The position numbers were made by a program, and so were the translations under genes. Source: Phycisphaera mikurensis (GTDB lineage Bacteria > Planctomycetota > Phycisphaerae > WQYP01). Taken from it: DNA of 43,651 nt. Where the stretch lies: positions 1 through 43,651 of the forward strand of contig DZDI01000009.1 of NCBI GenBank assembly GCA_022730455.1. The letters are read 5' to 3'. Position 1 is the stretch's first letter; every line of letters begins with the position of its first letter. Of the stretch, positions 10,742 to 19,162 are shown piece by piece. The notes under the pieces were generated by a model, which made no database searches, was not told the origin of the DNA, and saw nothing but the letters and a program-made list of their open reading frames with translations.

Positions 10742-11578
10742 TCATATTGTTGCCACTTGACGAGGATATGAACGGACTCCCGGCTTTTGAGCCCGGATGC
10801 GCACGACGGAAATAAAATCCGGCAGTACACCGCGTAAATCCGCCAAGGTAGAATCATCGCGACCAGCGGCGCCGCTGTGGGCACTGGGGATGAGCAACGC
10901 AGAGAGCAGGCCATGCGATGGGCAATGTGTGAGGGTGACATCGCGGATATCTAATTTTTCCAGCATGTGTCGGTAACTGACGGCTTCAATGGCGCCCGCC
11001 AAGCCGCTGGAAAATGCAGCCACTGAATCGGCAATTTCAGGCGGCAAGAGCTGATGGACAATAATGTCGTGGACTAAAATGGTGCCGCCCGGCCGCAATA
11101 CGCGGAGCATTTCCCGATAGACAGCCGATCGAGGTCCCGAAGGGGATACCAGTCCCTGGCAGAAAATGACATCGACCGTTGATGGCTCCAAGGGCAGACT
11201 GTCACCGCGTGAAAGGTACACACTGACATTTTTCTTGTGCCGCAACCATGGCTGGTTACGGAGGCGATAAATACTGTCCGGTGAAGAATCGACGGCGACG
11301 ACTTGGCCCGCTTCGCCAACGGCGGCGGCGATCTGCATCAGATCACCCCCTGCTCCGCAGCCCAGTTCGACAACACAATCCCCTCGGCACACATTTTTGC
11401 GAATCAGGGCGGCAATTTCTTCATTGCGGTCCGCTACCGAAACGCCCATCCCTGCTTGCAAATGGGCACGGGCCGATTTCCTGCTCGGAACTTTCTCTGT
11501 CGTGTTTTTAATACATTGCATTGGCCGCCGGTGGGACGTTGGCTCGCAAAAGCTATTGGCAATCGGGCGTTTGGGCAT
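10742..11578 (-). CDS. Class I SAM-dependent methyltransferase
   Basis: The 278-residue protein has the Rossmann-fold motif I as VVELGCGAGGD at about residue 72, the acidic strand-2 end VVAVDSS, motif III with VDVIFCQG, and the post-motif LRVLRPGGTILVHDI. These place it in the UbiE/ArsM-like class I fold. The substrate cannot be deduced. The overall order recalls arsenite methyltransferases, but the cysteine pattern needed for arsenic is not evident. ATG at 11578 is supported by GGAG 7 nt upstream. It sits upstream of the DUF481 gene in the same direction with a 220-bp gap, so co-transcription is possible but not shown. Its upstream region carries two copies of the dispersed repeat. Confidence 0.8.
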   Translation of the reverse strand: MPKRPIANSFCEPTSHRRPMQCIKNTTEKVPSRKSARAHLQAGMGVSVADRNEEIAALIRKNVCRGDCVVELGCGAGGDLMQIAAAVGEAGQVVAVDSSPDSIYRLRNQPWLRHKKNVSVYLSRGDSLPLEPSTVDVIFCQGLVSPSGPRSAVYREMLRVLRPGGTILVHDIIVHQLLPPEIADSVAAFSSGLAGAIEAVSYRHMLEKLDIRDVTLTHCPSHGLLSALLIPSAHSGAAGRDDSTLADLRGVLPDFISVVRIRAQKPGVRSYPRQVATI

Positions 11579-11639
11579 CCAGCAACTCCGGGCTGTTAAA
11601 CCTCACACCCTCTATAACCAAGCCAGCAAGAAGCGAAAT

Positions 11640-11693
11640 CCGGGAATTTGTCCAAGTAATAGCAGCCCTGTTATTACCTAGACAGATTCCCGG
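11640..11693. repeat. Dispersed repeat, copy 1: inverted pair of cores
   Basis: Two 26-bp arms, imperfectly complementary at a few positions, face each other around a 2-nt loop. The left arm contains TTGTCCAAGTAATAGCAG and the right arm CTGTTATTACCTAGACAG. This is a diverged version of the perfect palindrome at 39707-39756. It lies in the 456-bp gap between two same-direction genes, upstream of the methyltransferase and downstream of the transglutaminase-like gene. Transcribed, it would form a long hairpin. Confidence 0.85.
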
Positions 11694-11820
11694 GCAACAC
11701 TCGCCAGCGTTTGAGCGAGATACGCGCAAAAAGACCCCGCGTAACATGTTTATCGGCACCACTCAGCCATATCCATGAGGCTAGTTGTCATTTTTTTCCA
11801 ACGTGAATTCGAGATAAGGG

Positions 11821-11845
11821 GCCAATAATATCGGCCATTATTGGC
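11821..11845. terminator. AT-rich hairpin between copies 1 and 2 of the repeat
   Basis: A perfect 9-bp stem (GCCAATAAT / ATTATTGGC) encloses a 7-nt loop in the gap downstream of the transglutaminase-like gene. There is no T-run directly after it on the minus strand, so it is only a weak terminator candidate. Confidence 0.3.
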
Positions 11846-11907
11846 AAATCTTCACCGACCGTTGAGTGAATCGCCATTGGCAAACGCGCCGGGGCAAGCC
11901 CGCCGGC

Positions 11908-12027
11908 CCGGATGCAAGGCGTCGGGTCGACGGCGACTCTGGTGAAGGTGAGTCGTCGAAGATCGAAAACGCCGCAGACGAAGCGTTTGCGGCACATCGC
12001 GGCCCTGCTATTACTTGGACAGACTCC
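11908..12027 (-). repeat. Dispersed repeat, copy 2: extended arm plus internal module
   Basis: Read on the minus strand, the element begins with the core at 12027-12005, continues with GCGATGTGCCG and AAACGC to complete a 45-nt arm, and after about 40 nt reaches a module (11908-11945). That module also occurs at 30921-30958, where it reads in the same plus orientation although the core there is inverted relative to this one. The module contains the near-palindrome CGTCGGGTCGACG. The element ends 8 bp from the stop of the transglutaminase-like gene, the place for a terminator. Confidence 0.85.
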
Positions 12028-12034
12028 TGCGAGA

Positions 12035-13924
12035 TTACCGGGCACGCAATACAACTCCGCCGGAATCAAGCTCATTGGCGACTTTACGGGCCAGGCGTCT
12101 GTGACCTTGGGCTTTAAGCATGGCCTTCAACTGTTCACCCACCTGATACCAGGAGCTTTCAGATTCAAAGGCGAGCATATCGCGCGGCGGAGGCTTGATT
12201 TTCAACCAAGTCTGTTCATAAAGCGTTAATATACGGTTTTTATGGCCTTGGCGGGCAAGAATTTTGGCTGCCTTCTCCAATGCGGTGATGACAAATGGGC
12301 CGGCATTGGTGTATCGATTGATAACAAACAATAAACATTCGCCGGCACGATTGTATTTTTTGGCCTTTTCCCACGCGGCGGCCTGCATCATGCGGATGCG
12401 GGCGGCCAAATCAAAGCGTGTATCGGCAAACAAAGGGAAGACGCGATTCCAGAGGCGGACGCGCTGGCTCACATCTTTCACCGAGTTGATCATGGGCGTG
12501 AGCACGGCCAAGGCGAAGTCGGGATACCTGCGGCCGCATAACCGCATGAGCTTTTCCGACCAGTGTTCTTTCTCCCCAAGCGTCAACATACCCCAATGGG
12601 CCATGAGGGCCACGGTTCGCCATTCGTCGGCATAACCGCGACAACTCTCAGTGGCTCGATCCAGCATTTTTAATTCGTTTTGGGATGTATTCATCAATGC
12701 CTTTCGGCGGAAGGCGCTAAGGTTGGCAGGAACCGGCTGCGGGTCAAAAGCGAGATGAGCTTTGCGAATAAACAGCAAACGTCGAGCGGCATCGGTCAAG
12801 GCAATAGCCGCCCAGCGATCTGATTGAGTGGTATGAATCAACTGGGCTGAAATCGACATGAAGTCATCGGGTTCGCGGCGACGTGTCATCGGGTTTTTAA
12901 CTGAACCGATGACACCCTGGTATTCCGAATACCGCCCCACATTAAAATTCCACCAGCCGCTGTTAGCACGTGCCTGCAAAAAGCCGACCCAGGCATGACC
13001 GACCACACTGGATATCCCCTCATCAATGGCGGTTGGAACGCCAATGGCCTTTCCGACCGCCGCGGCGAAATAGGCCTGATCAATGCATATTCCGCCATAT
13101 TTGAGAATGTTGGGGAGGTTGTACCCGGCGCGATCGACGCGTTTGACCGCATCGGGCTGCAGAGCACTGTAATCGTATTTGATGGTGAAGAACAACCGCC
13201 CCACAATGGGATCGCCACGATAGCGGGCCAGGGCCCACTTCATCTCCCGGATGGTGGCGCAGTCATCCACGACGTAGACCAACAGGCGGGCGGGCACATC
13301 CTTTATACCAAAATACATCTGGTGGCGGTATTTTACATAGTACTTAAATATTGCGTTCGGACTCGGTGAAGTCACCAGATTTTCATTCAGATGCCGATGC
13401 AGAGGTTTAAATAGTGTCACGCAGATGGCGGCGGTGAGATTGGGGTATTTCAGAATTTCCTTGCCCAGCGCCGCGTGCATCTTATAGAGTCGCGAATAGA
13501 TGCTGCTGACCGGTTGTCGATGCAATTCGATTAGAAAGGCGAGGGTTTCGCCCAACTCCTGATTTTTTAGCAGCAGGTGCAGAATCTGGCCACGGCGGTT
13601 GGTATCGGACATCCGGGAAAGTTGGCTGGTCAGCCGCCGGGCATAGTCAACATCGACGAGTGCGGCCACATCATGCGACGGGGCACGCTCAATAGCCAAG
13701 TCAAAAAGGTGGCCAAGGCTTGCAACAGCGTGATGGTACCCGCCATGCGATTCCAAGTTCATAAGAACGTGGTTGACACGGTGACGTAAAAATACTGCGA
13801 ACTTAAGCTTTTTCACCGTCGCGGCAGGTTTGGCGCTCGGCGTGACGGCCGCGTGCAGGTTATTTGTCGGTACGAAAGCCAAACATGCGGCGAACACCAC
13901 TGCTGAAATAAATTTCACGACCAT
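12035..13924 (-). CDS. Secreted transglutaminase-like protein
   Basis: A 629-residue precursor with a signal peptide (FISAVVFAACLAFVPT, cleavage near LHA-AV). After an alpha-helical N-terminal part of about 260 residues comes a transglutaminase-like core: KYGGICIDQAYFAAAV carries the candidate catalytic Cys280, VVGHAWVGF the His310, and WWNFNVGRY the place of the third residue, where Asn rather than Asp seems to stand. The C-terminal 270 residues are helical, perhaps TPR-like, and end in a basic region. The protein may act as a papain-fold protease or cross-linking enzyme in the periplasm, or be inactive. ATG at 13924 has GAGG 5 nt upstream; an upstream extension to 14014 lacks support. It looks monocistronic. 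Confidence 0.65.
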   Translation of the reverse strand: MVVKFISAVVFAACLAFVPTNNLHAAVTPSAKPAATVKKLKFAVFLRHRVNHVLMNLESHGGYHHAVASLGHLFDLAIERAPSHDVAALVDVDYARRLTSQLSRMSDTNRRGQILHLLLKNQELGETLAFLIELHRQPVSSIYSRLYKMHAALGKEILKYPNLTAAICVTLFKPLHRHLNENLVTSPSPNAIFKYYVKYRHQMYFGIKDVPARLLVYVVDDCATIREMKWALARYRGDPIVGRLFFTIKYDYSALQPDAVKRVDRAGYNLPNILKYGGICIDQAYFAAAVGKAIGVPTAIDEGISSVVGHAWVGFLQARANSGWWNFNVGRYSEYQGVIGSVKNPMTRRREPDDFMSISAQLIHTTQSDRWAAIALTDAARRLLFIRKAHLAFDPQPVPANLSAFRRKALMNTSQNELKMLDRATESCRGYADEWRTVALMAHWGMLTLGEKEHWSEKLMRLCGRRYPDFALAVLTPMINSVKDVSQRVRLWNRVFPLFADTRFDLAARIRMMQAAAWEKAKKYNRAGECLLFVINRYTNAGPFVITALEKAAKILARQGHKNRILTLYEQTWLKIKPPPRDMLAFESESSWYQVGEQLKAMLKAQGHRRLARKVANELDSGGVVLRAR

Positions 13925-14086
13925 CGCAACCTCATGACTTGACAGGACGATTACGCCCTGAAGTATTGCCCGGAAATTATACCCCATCCAAGGCGGTGCG
14001 ACAATATTATCCACCTGTCGCTGGCCGCCGAGGCGGAGGATGGATTTACGACGTTGCAGGCACGCGTGCGGGTAATCGATTAGCCT

Positions 14087-14851
14087 TTGCGTGTTGTGAA
14101 TGGCTTGCGAATGAAATATCGGAAGTGGTGGGTAGAAGCCGGGCTGGCCTTGGCCTTAGGTGCAGCGGCAGGCCTGGCCCTGCGCCCCTACGGGCGTGGC
14201 CCATTGGAAACGACGGCTGTCATTTCAGCCATGCAGATCATCATTATATCGGGTGTGGCATGGTCGTTCATCGGCCGCATGGCGTCAAAGTCAATATGGA
14301 GCCGCCCGCTGCTGGCGATGGCCGCTTCGGGCTGTGCAGTGGTGGCCAGTTGCTGGGCCCTTCTCCCGGTCACGGATGTCACCCGATTGGTGGTTGCCGC
14401 TGGACTATGGGCCGTATTTATTGTTGGTTTAAGCGTCGTTACCGCAGGTAACCGGCCCGACCGGCGTCGCTTGCCAGCAATCGCCTTGGCGGTGAGTATC
14501 ATCCTGCCGCTCTGGCCGATTGTCGCCGCACCGCTTATTGGAGCAGAATCGCATGGTGCGATTGAGGGGGTACTGAATTTCATTTTAGGTCTGTGTCCAT
14601 CCATCTGGATCATCCACATCACGCAAGCCACGACGGGGATGAACACCATCGGGTGGTTCCATTCGCAATTGTTATATCGAGTGGTACCGCTGGGGCAAAA
14701 TGCCCTCATACCGAAAACAATTCCATGGTTTGAGATGGCGGGCGGGGTGGGCGTCCTTGGGCTGCTTTTTATCTATATCTCGGCATGGCGTCGGAGAAAC
14801 GCCGGCACCCGCCGCACTGATCCGCCCGGTCGGCTGGCCTCGGCGCCATAG
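14087..14851 (+). CDS. Predicted integral membrane protein of unknown function
   Basis: A protein of about 254 residues with six or seven hydrophobic helices and a positively charged, Arg/Pro-rich C-terminal tail (RRRNAGTRRTDPPGR). No family signature is recognisable. The start is unclear: a TTG or GTG near 14087 and an ATG at 14111 (MKYRKWWVEAG) are in frame and neither has a good ribosome site. It precedes bamA in the same direction with a 72-bp gap, so it may be the first gene of the envelope cluster. Confidence 0.6.
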   Translation: MRVVNGLRMKYRKWWVEAGLALALGAAAGLALRPYGRGPLETTAVISAMQIIIISGVAWSFIGRMASKSIWSRPLLAMAASGCAVVASCWALLPVTDVTRLVVAAGLWAVFIVGLSVVTAGNRPDRRRLPAIALAVSIILPLWPIVAAPLIGAESHGAIEGVLNFILGLCPSIWIIHITQATTGMNTIGWFHSQLLYRVVPLGQNALIPKTIPWFEMAGGVGVLGLLFIYISAWRRRNAGTRRTDPPGRLASAP

Positions 14852-14923
14852 TGCCGATAGACTACGGCAAAATTTGCGGTGGCGGTGAAGGCTAATATTC
14901 TGCGTCCGGGGTGAAAGTTTTAA

Positions 14924-17320
14924 GTGAAGTACCAAAGTGGAGCAAAAACAATCCGGATTCAGAAATGGCTGGTTGCCAGCGCGGTGGCGGCGGCCATTTA
15001 CAGCCCGATGGCCCGTGTGGCGTGGGCAGCCAATCCACCATCTGTGAAAGTGCCGGCGGCACCCCGTGCTTCCACTTTGGCAGGTTACACGATATCCAAA
15101 GTCGAAATTGTTGGTGCATCCCCAGCCAACCTGAAACTGATTCGCAATCAAATTCGTGTGACTCCGGGTGAATCGTACGACCGTGCCGAAGTAGCCGTAG
15201 ACGTGCGTTCGATTGCATCTTTAGGACTCTTTTACTCGGTTCAAGCTCAGATTGTGCCACGCCCACATCACCAGGTGGTGGTGCGGTACGTGGTGAAAAC
15301 GCGTCGGGTGCTTAAACGTGTTGAATTTCAGGGCAACCGCCACGTTCATACCCACACGCTTAAAAATCTGGTGCTGGCGCACGCTGGTAAACCAATCGAC
15401 CCGTTTTTTTTTCAAACCGATATCAACGCCATCAAACACCTGTACCGGTCGAAGGGTTTTTTATATTGCGAGGTGAAGCTCAACAAGGCGGATTTAGCGA
15501 AGGGAATAGCCGACTACCAAATCACCGAGGGACCGCGGGTTTTTATCCGGGCCGTGCATTTCCTGGGCAACAAACTCTATCCGTCGTGGTTTCTGCACTT
15601 CAAGGCCGCAACGTCATCGCGGTGGAAACTGTTCTGGCTGATTACCGTACACAAGGGTGTGCTGTCAAAAAGTGAATTGCAATCGGATATGGCCATGCTT
15701 CGCCGTCTATGGCGGAAAAAGGGCTACTTGGATTGCCGCACCGCCTATCGACTGGTATTCAGCCCGGGATATCACCGGGTCGTGGTGAATTTTATTATTC
15801 ATTCGGGCGTTCGATATCGAATTGGAAATATATTTTTCAAAGGCGACACGGCGTTTCCGAAGGCCGAGCTGATGAAGCTAGTGCGCTTTACCCCCGGGAT
15901 GTACTACAGCCGGGATTTGATCAAGGCGGGGCAACGGCGAATCGCGGACGTATTTGGCAAGGCGGGCTATATTTACAGTCGAGTATCGCCGACCTTTGCC
16001 TACACCGTAAAACCGGGAGTTGTCAACTTAGATTATCACGTTGTGGAGGGAAAAACTTACCGCGTGGGACGGGTGATTATCCGTGGCAATACCAACGTGC
16101 AGGATCATGTGGCGCGGCGGCAAATCCGGTTATTTCCGAACCATCTTTATGACACAACCGTAGTGCGGCGATCCAATCAGCATCTTGACGCCCTGGGTTT
16201 ATTCGCGCACGCCCATATCACACCGATTGGCAGCAAGCCAGGCGTGCGCAATGCGCTGGTGAGTTTAACACCAAGCCAAACTGGTCGATTCGCCATTGGG
16301 CTGGGCGTTTCAACCGATGCAGGGTTGCTGGGACAGATCAGCGTCACGCAGCAGAATTTTGATATTACCAATTTTCCGCATTCGCTGGGCGAACTCCTGC
16401 GAGGGCAGGCCTTCAAAGGCAATGGACAATATTTTTCAATCTCAGCGGAACCCGGCACGGTGTACCAGTTGTATAAAGCTACATTTGCTGAACCTTATCT
16501 GTGGGACAGCCCCTACAGCCTGCGCAATACAGGCTACTTTTTTACCGAAATTTATAATACGTATAATCTCAATCGTCTGGGCAACCGGATCACGCTGGGG
16601 CGACGGATCACGCGGCATCTGACCGCGACGCTGGCATTTCGCTGGGAAAATGTCAGTCCGACCAGCATTCAATCGGATTCCGCACCCCAGATTCAGGCCC
16701 AAGCTGGAAATCACTATTTAAGCAGTATTACGCCGGGTATTGAATATAATCGCACGGTTGGCGGGATACTTCCCTACCGCGGATATGAGCTTGGTGCCAC
16801 GTGGGAGCAGTACGGCGCCATGGGCGGCAATTATACATTTTCAAAGATTGATCTATTCGGCACGTATTACCATACTTTGTATCGCGATTTATTCGGACGC
16901 CGCACAATTTTAATGCTGCGCGGGGATGTGGGGTTTATTCCGATCGGCCATTCCGTTTTCTTTGAGCGGTTTTACGCGGGCGGTATTGGATCGCTGCGAG
17001 GTTTCACCTATCAGGGCGTAACCCCGCGTGCCGGCCCGCAATTGGACGGCATTGGCGGCAACTTCATGTATGTAACGACGGCGGAAGTGAATTATCCGCT
17101 GTACCAGAAGATTTTGCGGGGTGTGGCGTTCGTGGATGTGGGTGATGTGGAGCCTAACGTGCATTTCGGCCAGTTGCGGGCAGATTTCGGCGTAGGTGTG
17201 CGTATCATCCTGCCGTTTTTTGGCCGACTGCCCTTAGGTATCGATTTTGCCTACCCCGTGATCCATGGCCCGCAGGATCACATATCGTACGTGAGCTTTG
17301 CTTTGGGCATCCCGATGTGA
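14924..17320 (+). CDS. bamA: Outer membrane protein assembly factor BamA (Omp85)
   Basis: BamA inserts beta-barrel proteins into the outer membrane. The 798-residue protein has a signal peptide (cleavage near AWA-AN) and about five POTRA domains between residues 50 and 400, each starting with a pattern such as YTISKVEIVGAS, VLKRVEFQGNR, IGNIFFKGD or VGRVIIRGN. A 16-stranded barrel of about 380 residues follows. The diagnostic loop-6 motif of Omp85 appears as GIGSLRGFTYQG, where the usual form is (V/I)RGF, and the end reads VSFALGIPM. The start is a GTG at 14924. The length matches the family. It heads the order bamA, ompH, lpxD, lpxC/fabZ, lpxA, the same order as in Proteobacteria, which links barrel assembly to lipid A supply. 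Confidence 0.93.
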   Translation: MKYQSGAKTIRIQKWLVASAVAAAIYSPMARVAWAANPPSVKVPAAPRASTLAGYTISKVEIVGASPANLKLIRNQIRVTPGESYDRAEVAVDVRSIASLGLFYSVQAQIVPRPHHQVVVRYVVKTRRVLKRVEFQGNRHVHTHTLKNLVLAHAGKPIDPFFFQTDINAIKHLYRSKGFLYCEVKLNKADLAKGIADYQITEGPRVFIRAVHFLGNKLYPSWFLHFKAATSSRWKLFWLITVHKGVLSKSELQSDMAMLRRLWRKKGYLDCRTAYRLVFSPGYHRVVVNFIIHSGVRYRIGNIFFKGDTAFPKAELMKLVRFTPGMYYSRDLIKAGQRRIADVFGKAGYIYSRVSPTFAYTVKPGVVNLDYHVVEGKTYRVGRVIIRGNTNVQDHVARRQIRLFPNHLYDTTVVRRSNQHLDALGLFAHAHITPIGSKPGVRNALVSLTPSQTGRFAIGLGVSTDAGLLGQISVTQQNFDITNFPHSLGELLRGQAFKGNGQYFSISAEPGTVYQLYKATFAEPYLWDSPYSLRNTGYFFTEIYNTYNLNRLGNRITLGRRITRHLTATLAFRWENVSPTSIQSDSAPQIQAQAGNHYLSSITPGIEYNRTVGGILPYRGYELGATWEQYGAMGGNYTFSKIDLFGTYYHTLYRDLFGRRTILMLRGDVGFIPIGHSVFFERFYAGGIGSLRGFTYQGVTPRAGPQLDGIGGNFMYVTTAEVNYPLYQKILRGVAFVDVGDVEPNVHFGQLRADFGVGVRIILPFFGRLPLGIDFAYPVIHGPQDHISYVSFALGIPM

Positions 17321-17387
17321 TGGATCAAGATAATCTGAATTTTGAATTGTTATCTGCGAATGATTTACTATGCATAGGAGTATGAAA

Positions 17388-18038
17388 ATGAAAACAGTTA
17401 TTTCGCCTAAGTGGTTGCTGGCGGGTGCCGCCGTGCTGGCGTGTGCCGCCTTCGGTGCAAGCCATGCACCCTTTCAGTCGCCGAGGGCACGGGCTGCTGC
17501 CATGCCTGCGCCTGCGGGCATGAAGATAGCCGTGGTTAACTATCAGAGACTTCCTCTCGACCTCGACGAGCAGGTGCACAATCTGCATGTGTTTAAGCGG
17601 GAGGAGAACACCATGCAGGCTCAGTTACAATCGGAGAGAACGGCTCTCAAAAAGATGATGGAGCCATTGAATCCCAATTCTGCCCTCGCCTTGAAAGCCG
17701 GTACGGCGGAATATAACAAGCTCACGGCCAAAGTGCGCAAAGCTGCCATCCGGCTTTCCGTGGATCGGCGCTATATGCAATTGTCGTTTCGGGCTGACAC
17801 GCGTCATGCACTTGAATCGATTTATTCCCACGCCCAAACGGCCATCGCCGCCTATGCCAAGGCGCATCACATTTCTCTGGTGCTCGACAGCATGAAGCCA
17901 CTCCAGAACATCGGATCGACCCGCGCTTTTATCCAGATGGTGCAGTCACGAAATGTTCTCTATGCATCGCGGGGGCTGGATATTACCGACCAAATTGCGG
18001 CAGCGATGAACCGGGCGTGGACGAATGCACACCGCTGA
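17388..18038 (+). CDS. OmpH/Skp-family periplasmic chaperone
   Basis: A 216-residue precursor with a signal peptide (LLAGAAVLACAAFGASH) and a mature part that begins with a beta strand (MKIAVVNYQRL), followed by long helices rich in Gln, Glu and Lys. This is the Skp layout of a small beta body with coiled-coil tentacles. Skp holds unfolded outer membrane proteins on the way to BamA. Its place directly between bamA and lpxD is the classical one. ATG at 17388 has AGGAG 7 nt upstream, which decides against the in-frame ATGs at 17370 and 17382. Sequence identity to known Skp proteins is probably low. Confidence 0.8.
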   Translation: MKTVISPKWLLAGAAVLACAAFGASHAPFQSPRARAAAMPAPAGMKIAVVNYQRLPLDLDEQVHNLHVFKREENTMQAQLQSERTALKKMMEPLNPNSALALKAGTAEYNKLTAKVRKAAIRLSVDRRYMQLSFRADTRHALESIYSHAQTAIAAYAKAHHISLVLDSMKPLQNIGSTRAFIQMVQSRNVLYASRGLDITDQIAAAMNRAWTNAHR

Positions 18039-18109
18039 TCGGTCAGCGTCAAGTCGGCGGCCTTATAAATCGTTACTGAAACTCTCAGCCGTGTGAGGAT
18101 GTTGCGTGT

Positions 18110-19162
18110 ATGAAGTTTTCAGCGCGTCAGGTGACACAATGGACGGACGGGCAATGCATAGGCCCGGACAATACGGTTTTTAGCGGCATCGAAGTGGTGG
18201 ATCGCGTTCAAACCGGCTTCCTCACGCTGATTGGGGCGGCCAAATTTGCTAAAAACTTTGCGTCATCTCCTGCAGCCGGGGCTCTCTGCAATGCCGATGT
18301 CGAGGTTCGTCCGCGACCCGATCAGGTCATTATCCGCGTGCCGAACGCCGATTTGGCGATGATTAAAGTGTTAGAAAATCTCCAGCTGCCGTCGGATACC
18401 CCGAAAGTCGGCGTGCACCCGACGACGACTGTAGCGGCGACGGCGGTCATTGATCCCAGCGCACGCATCGGGCCGCAGTGTGTCATTGGCGAAAATGCGG
18501 TCATTGGTTGTCGAACGGTGCTTGAGGCGCAGGTGTTTGTCGGGGATGGCTGTGTGATCGGTAACGATTGTCGACTCCACGCCCAGTGCGTAATACGGGC
18601 CCAAAGCGAACTGGGACATCGTGTCATTCTGCACAGCGGGTGCGTGATTGGTGCCGACGGATTTGGCTACGTTTTTTCGGAAGGGCGGCATCACAAAATT
18701 CCTCACATTGGCCAGGTGCGTATTGAAGATGACTGCGAACTGGGTGCCAACACGTGTGTGGATCGAGGCAAATACACGCAGACCGTGATTGGTGCCGGGA
18801 GCAAACTGGATAATCTGGTGCAGGTGGGGCATAATGTAGTCTTGGGTCGGCATACGATTCTGGTGTCGCAGGTGGGCGTAGCCGGATCGGTGACGGCCGG
18901 TGACTATCTGGTGATGGGTGGCGGATCGGTGTTGGCCGACCACATAACAGTTGGCGCCGGGACCCAGGTAGCTGGATTTTCAGCGGTGGTCGATGACACG
19001 CCCTCGGGGGCGCGCATGCTCGGTGCGCCAGCACGGCCGGCGCGTCAGTTTTTTGCGGAACTTAAAGCCCTCTCGCGACTGACGAAAAGCTTGCAGGACC
19101 TGAAAGAACTTCAAGAGCGGGTAGCCAAGATTGAATCAACCACAAAAGACCATCGCGCATGA
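18110..19162 (+). CDS. lpxD: UDP-3-O-acylglucosamine N-acyltransferase
   Basis: LpxD adds the N-linked hydroxyacyl chain in the third step of lipid A synthesis. The 350-residue protein has an N-terminal uridine-binding domain (residues 1-100), a left-handed beta-helix of hexapeptide repeats (about 105-290) and a C-terminal helix. The catalytic His is H241 in LVQVGHNVVLG, and the segment GADGFGYVFSEG matches the pantetheine/acyl-carrier contact region of the family. The spacing from ompH is 71 bp, and the 3' end overlaps the next gene by 32 bp, which suggests translational coupling within the operon. Confidence 0.95.
   Translation: MKFSARQVTQWTDGQCIGPDNTVFSGIEVVDRVQTGFLTLIGAAKFAKNFASSPAAGALCNADVEVRPRPDQVIIRVPNADLAMIKVLENLQLPSDTPKVGVHPTTTVAATAVIDPSARIGPQCVIGENAVIGCRTVLEAQVFVGDGCVIGNDCRLHAQCVIRAQSELGHRVILHSGCVIGADGFGYVFSEGRHHKIPHIGQVRIEDDCELGANTCVDRGKYTQTVIGAGSKLDNLVQVGHNVVLGRHTILVSQVGVAGSVTAGDYLVMGGGSVLADHITVGAGTQVAGFSAVVDDTPSGARMLGAPARPARQFFAELKALSRLTKSLQDLKELQERVAKIESTTKDHRA

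Noticed and set aside
11788-12117. Open frames through the repeat copy 2 that share peptide-like text with frames at copy 4 (PDARRR.DGDSGE)
   Set aside because: The shared peptide is only the translation of the 38-nt repeat module; frames continue into unrelated sequence on both sides.
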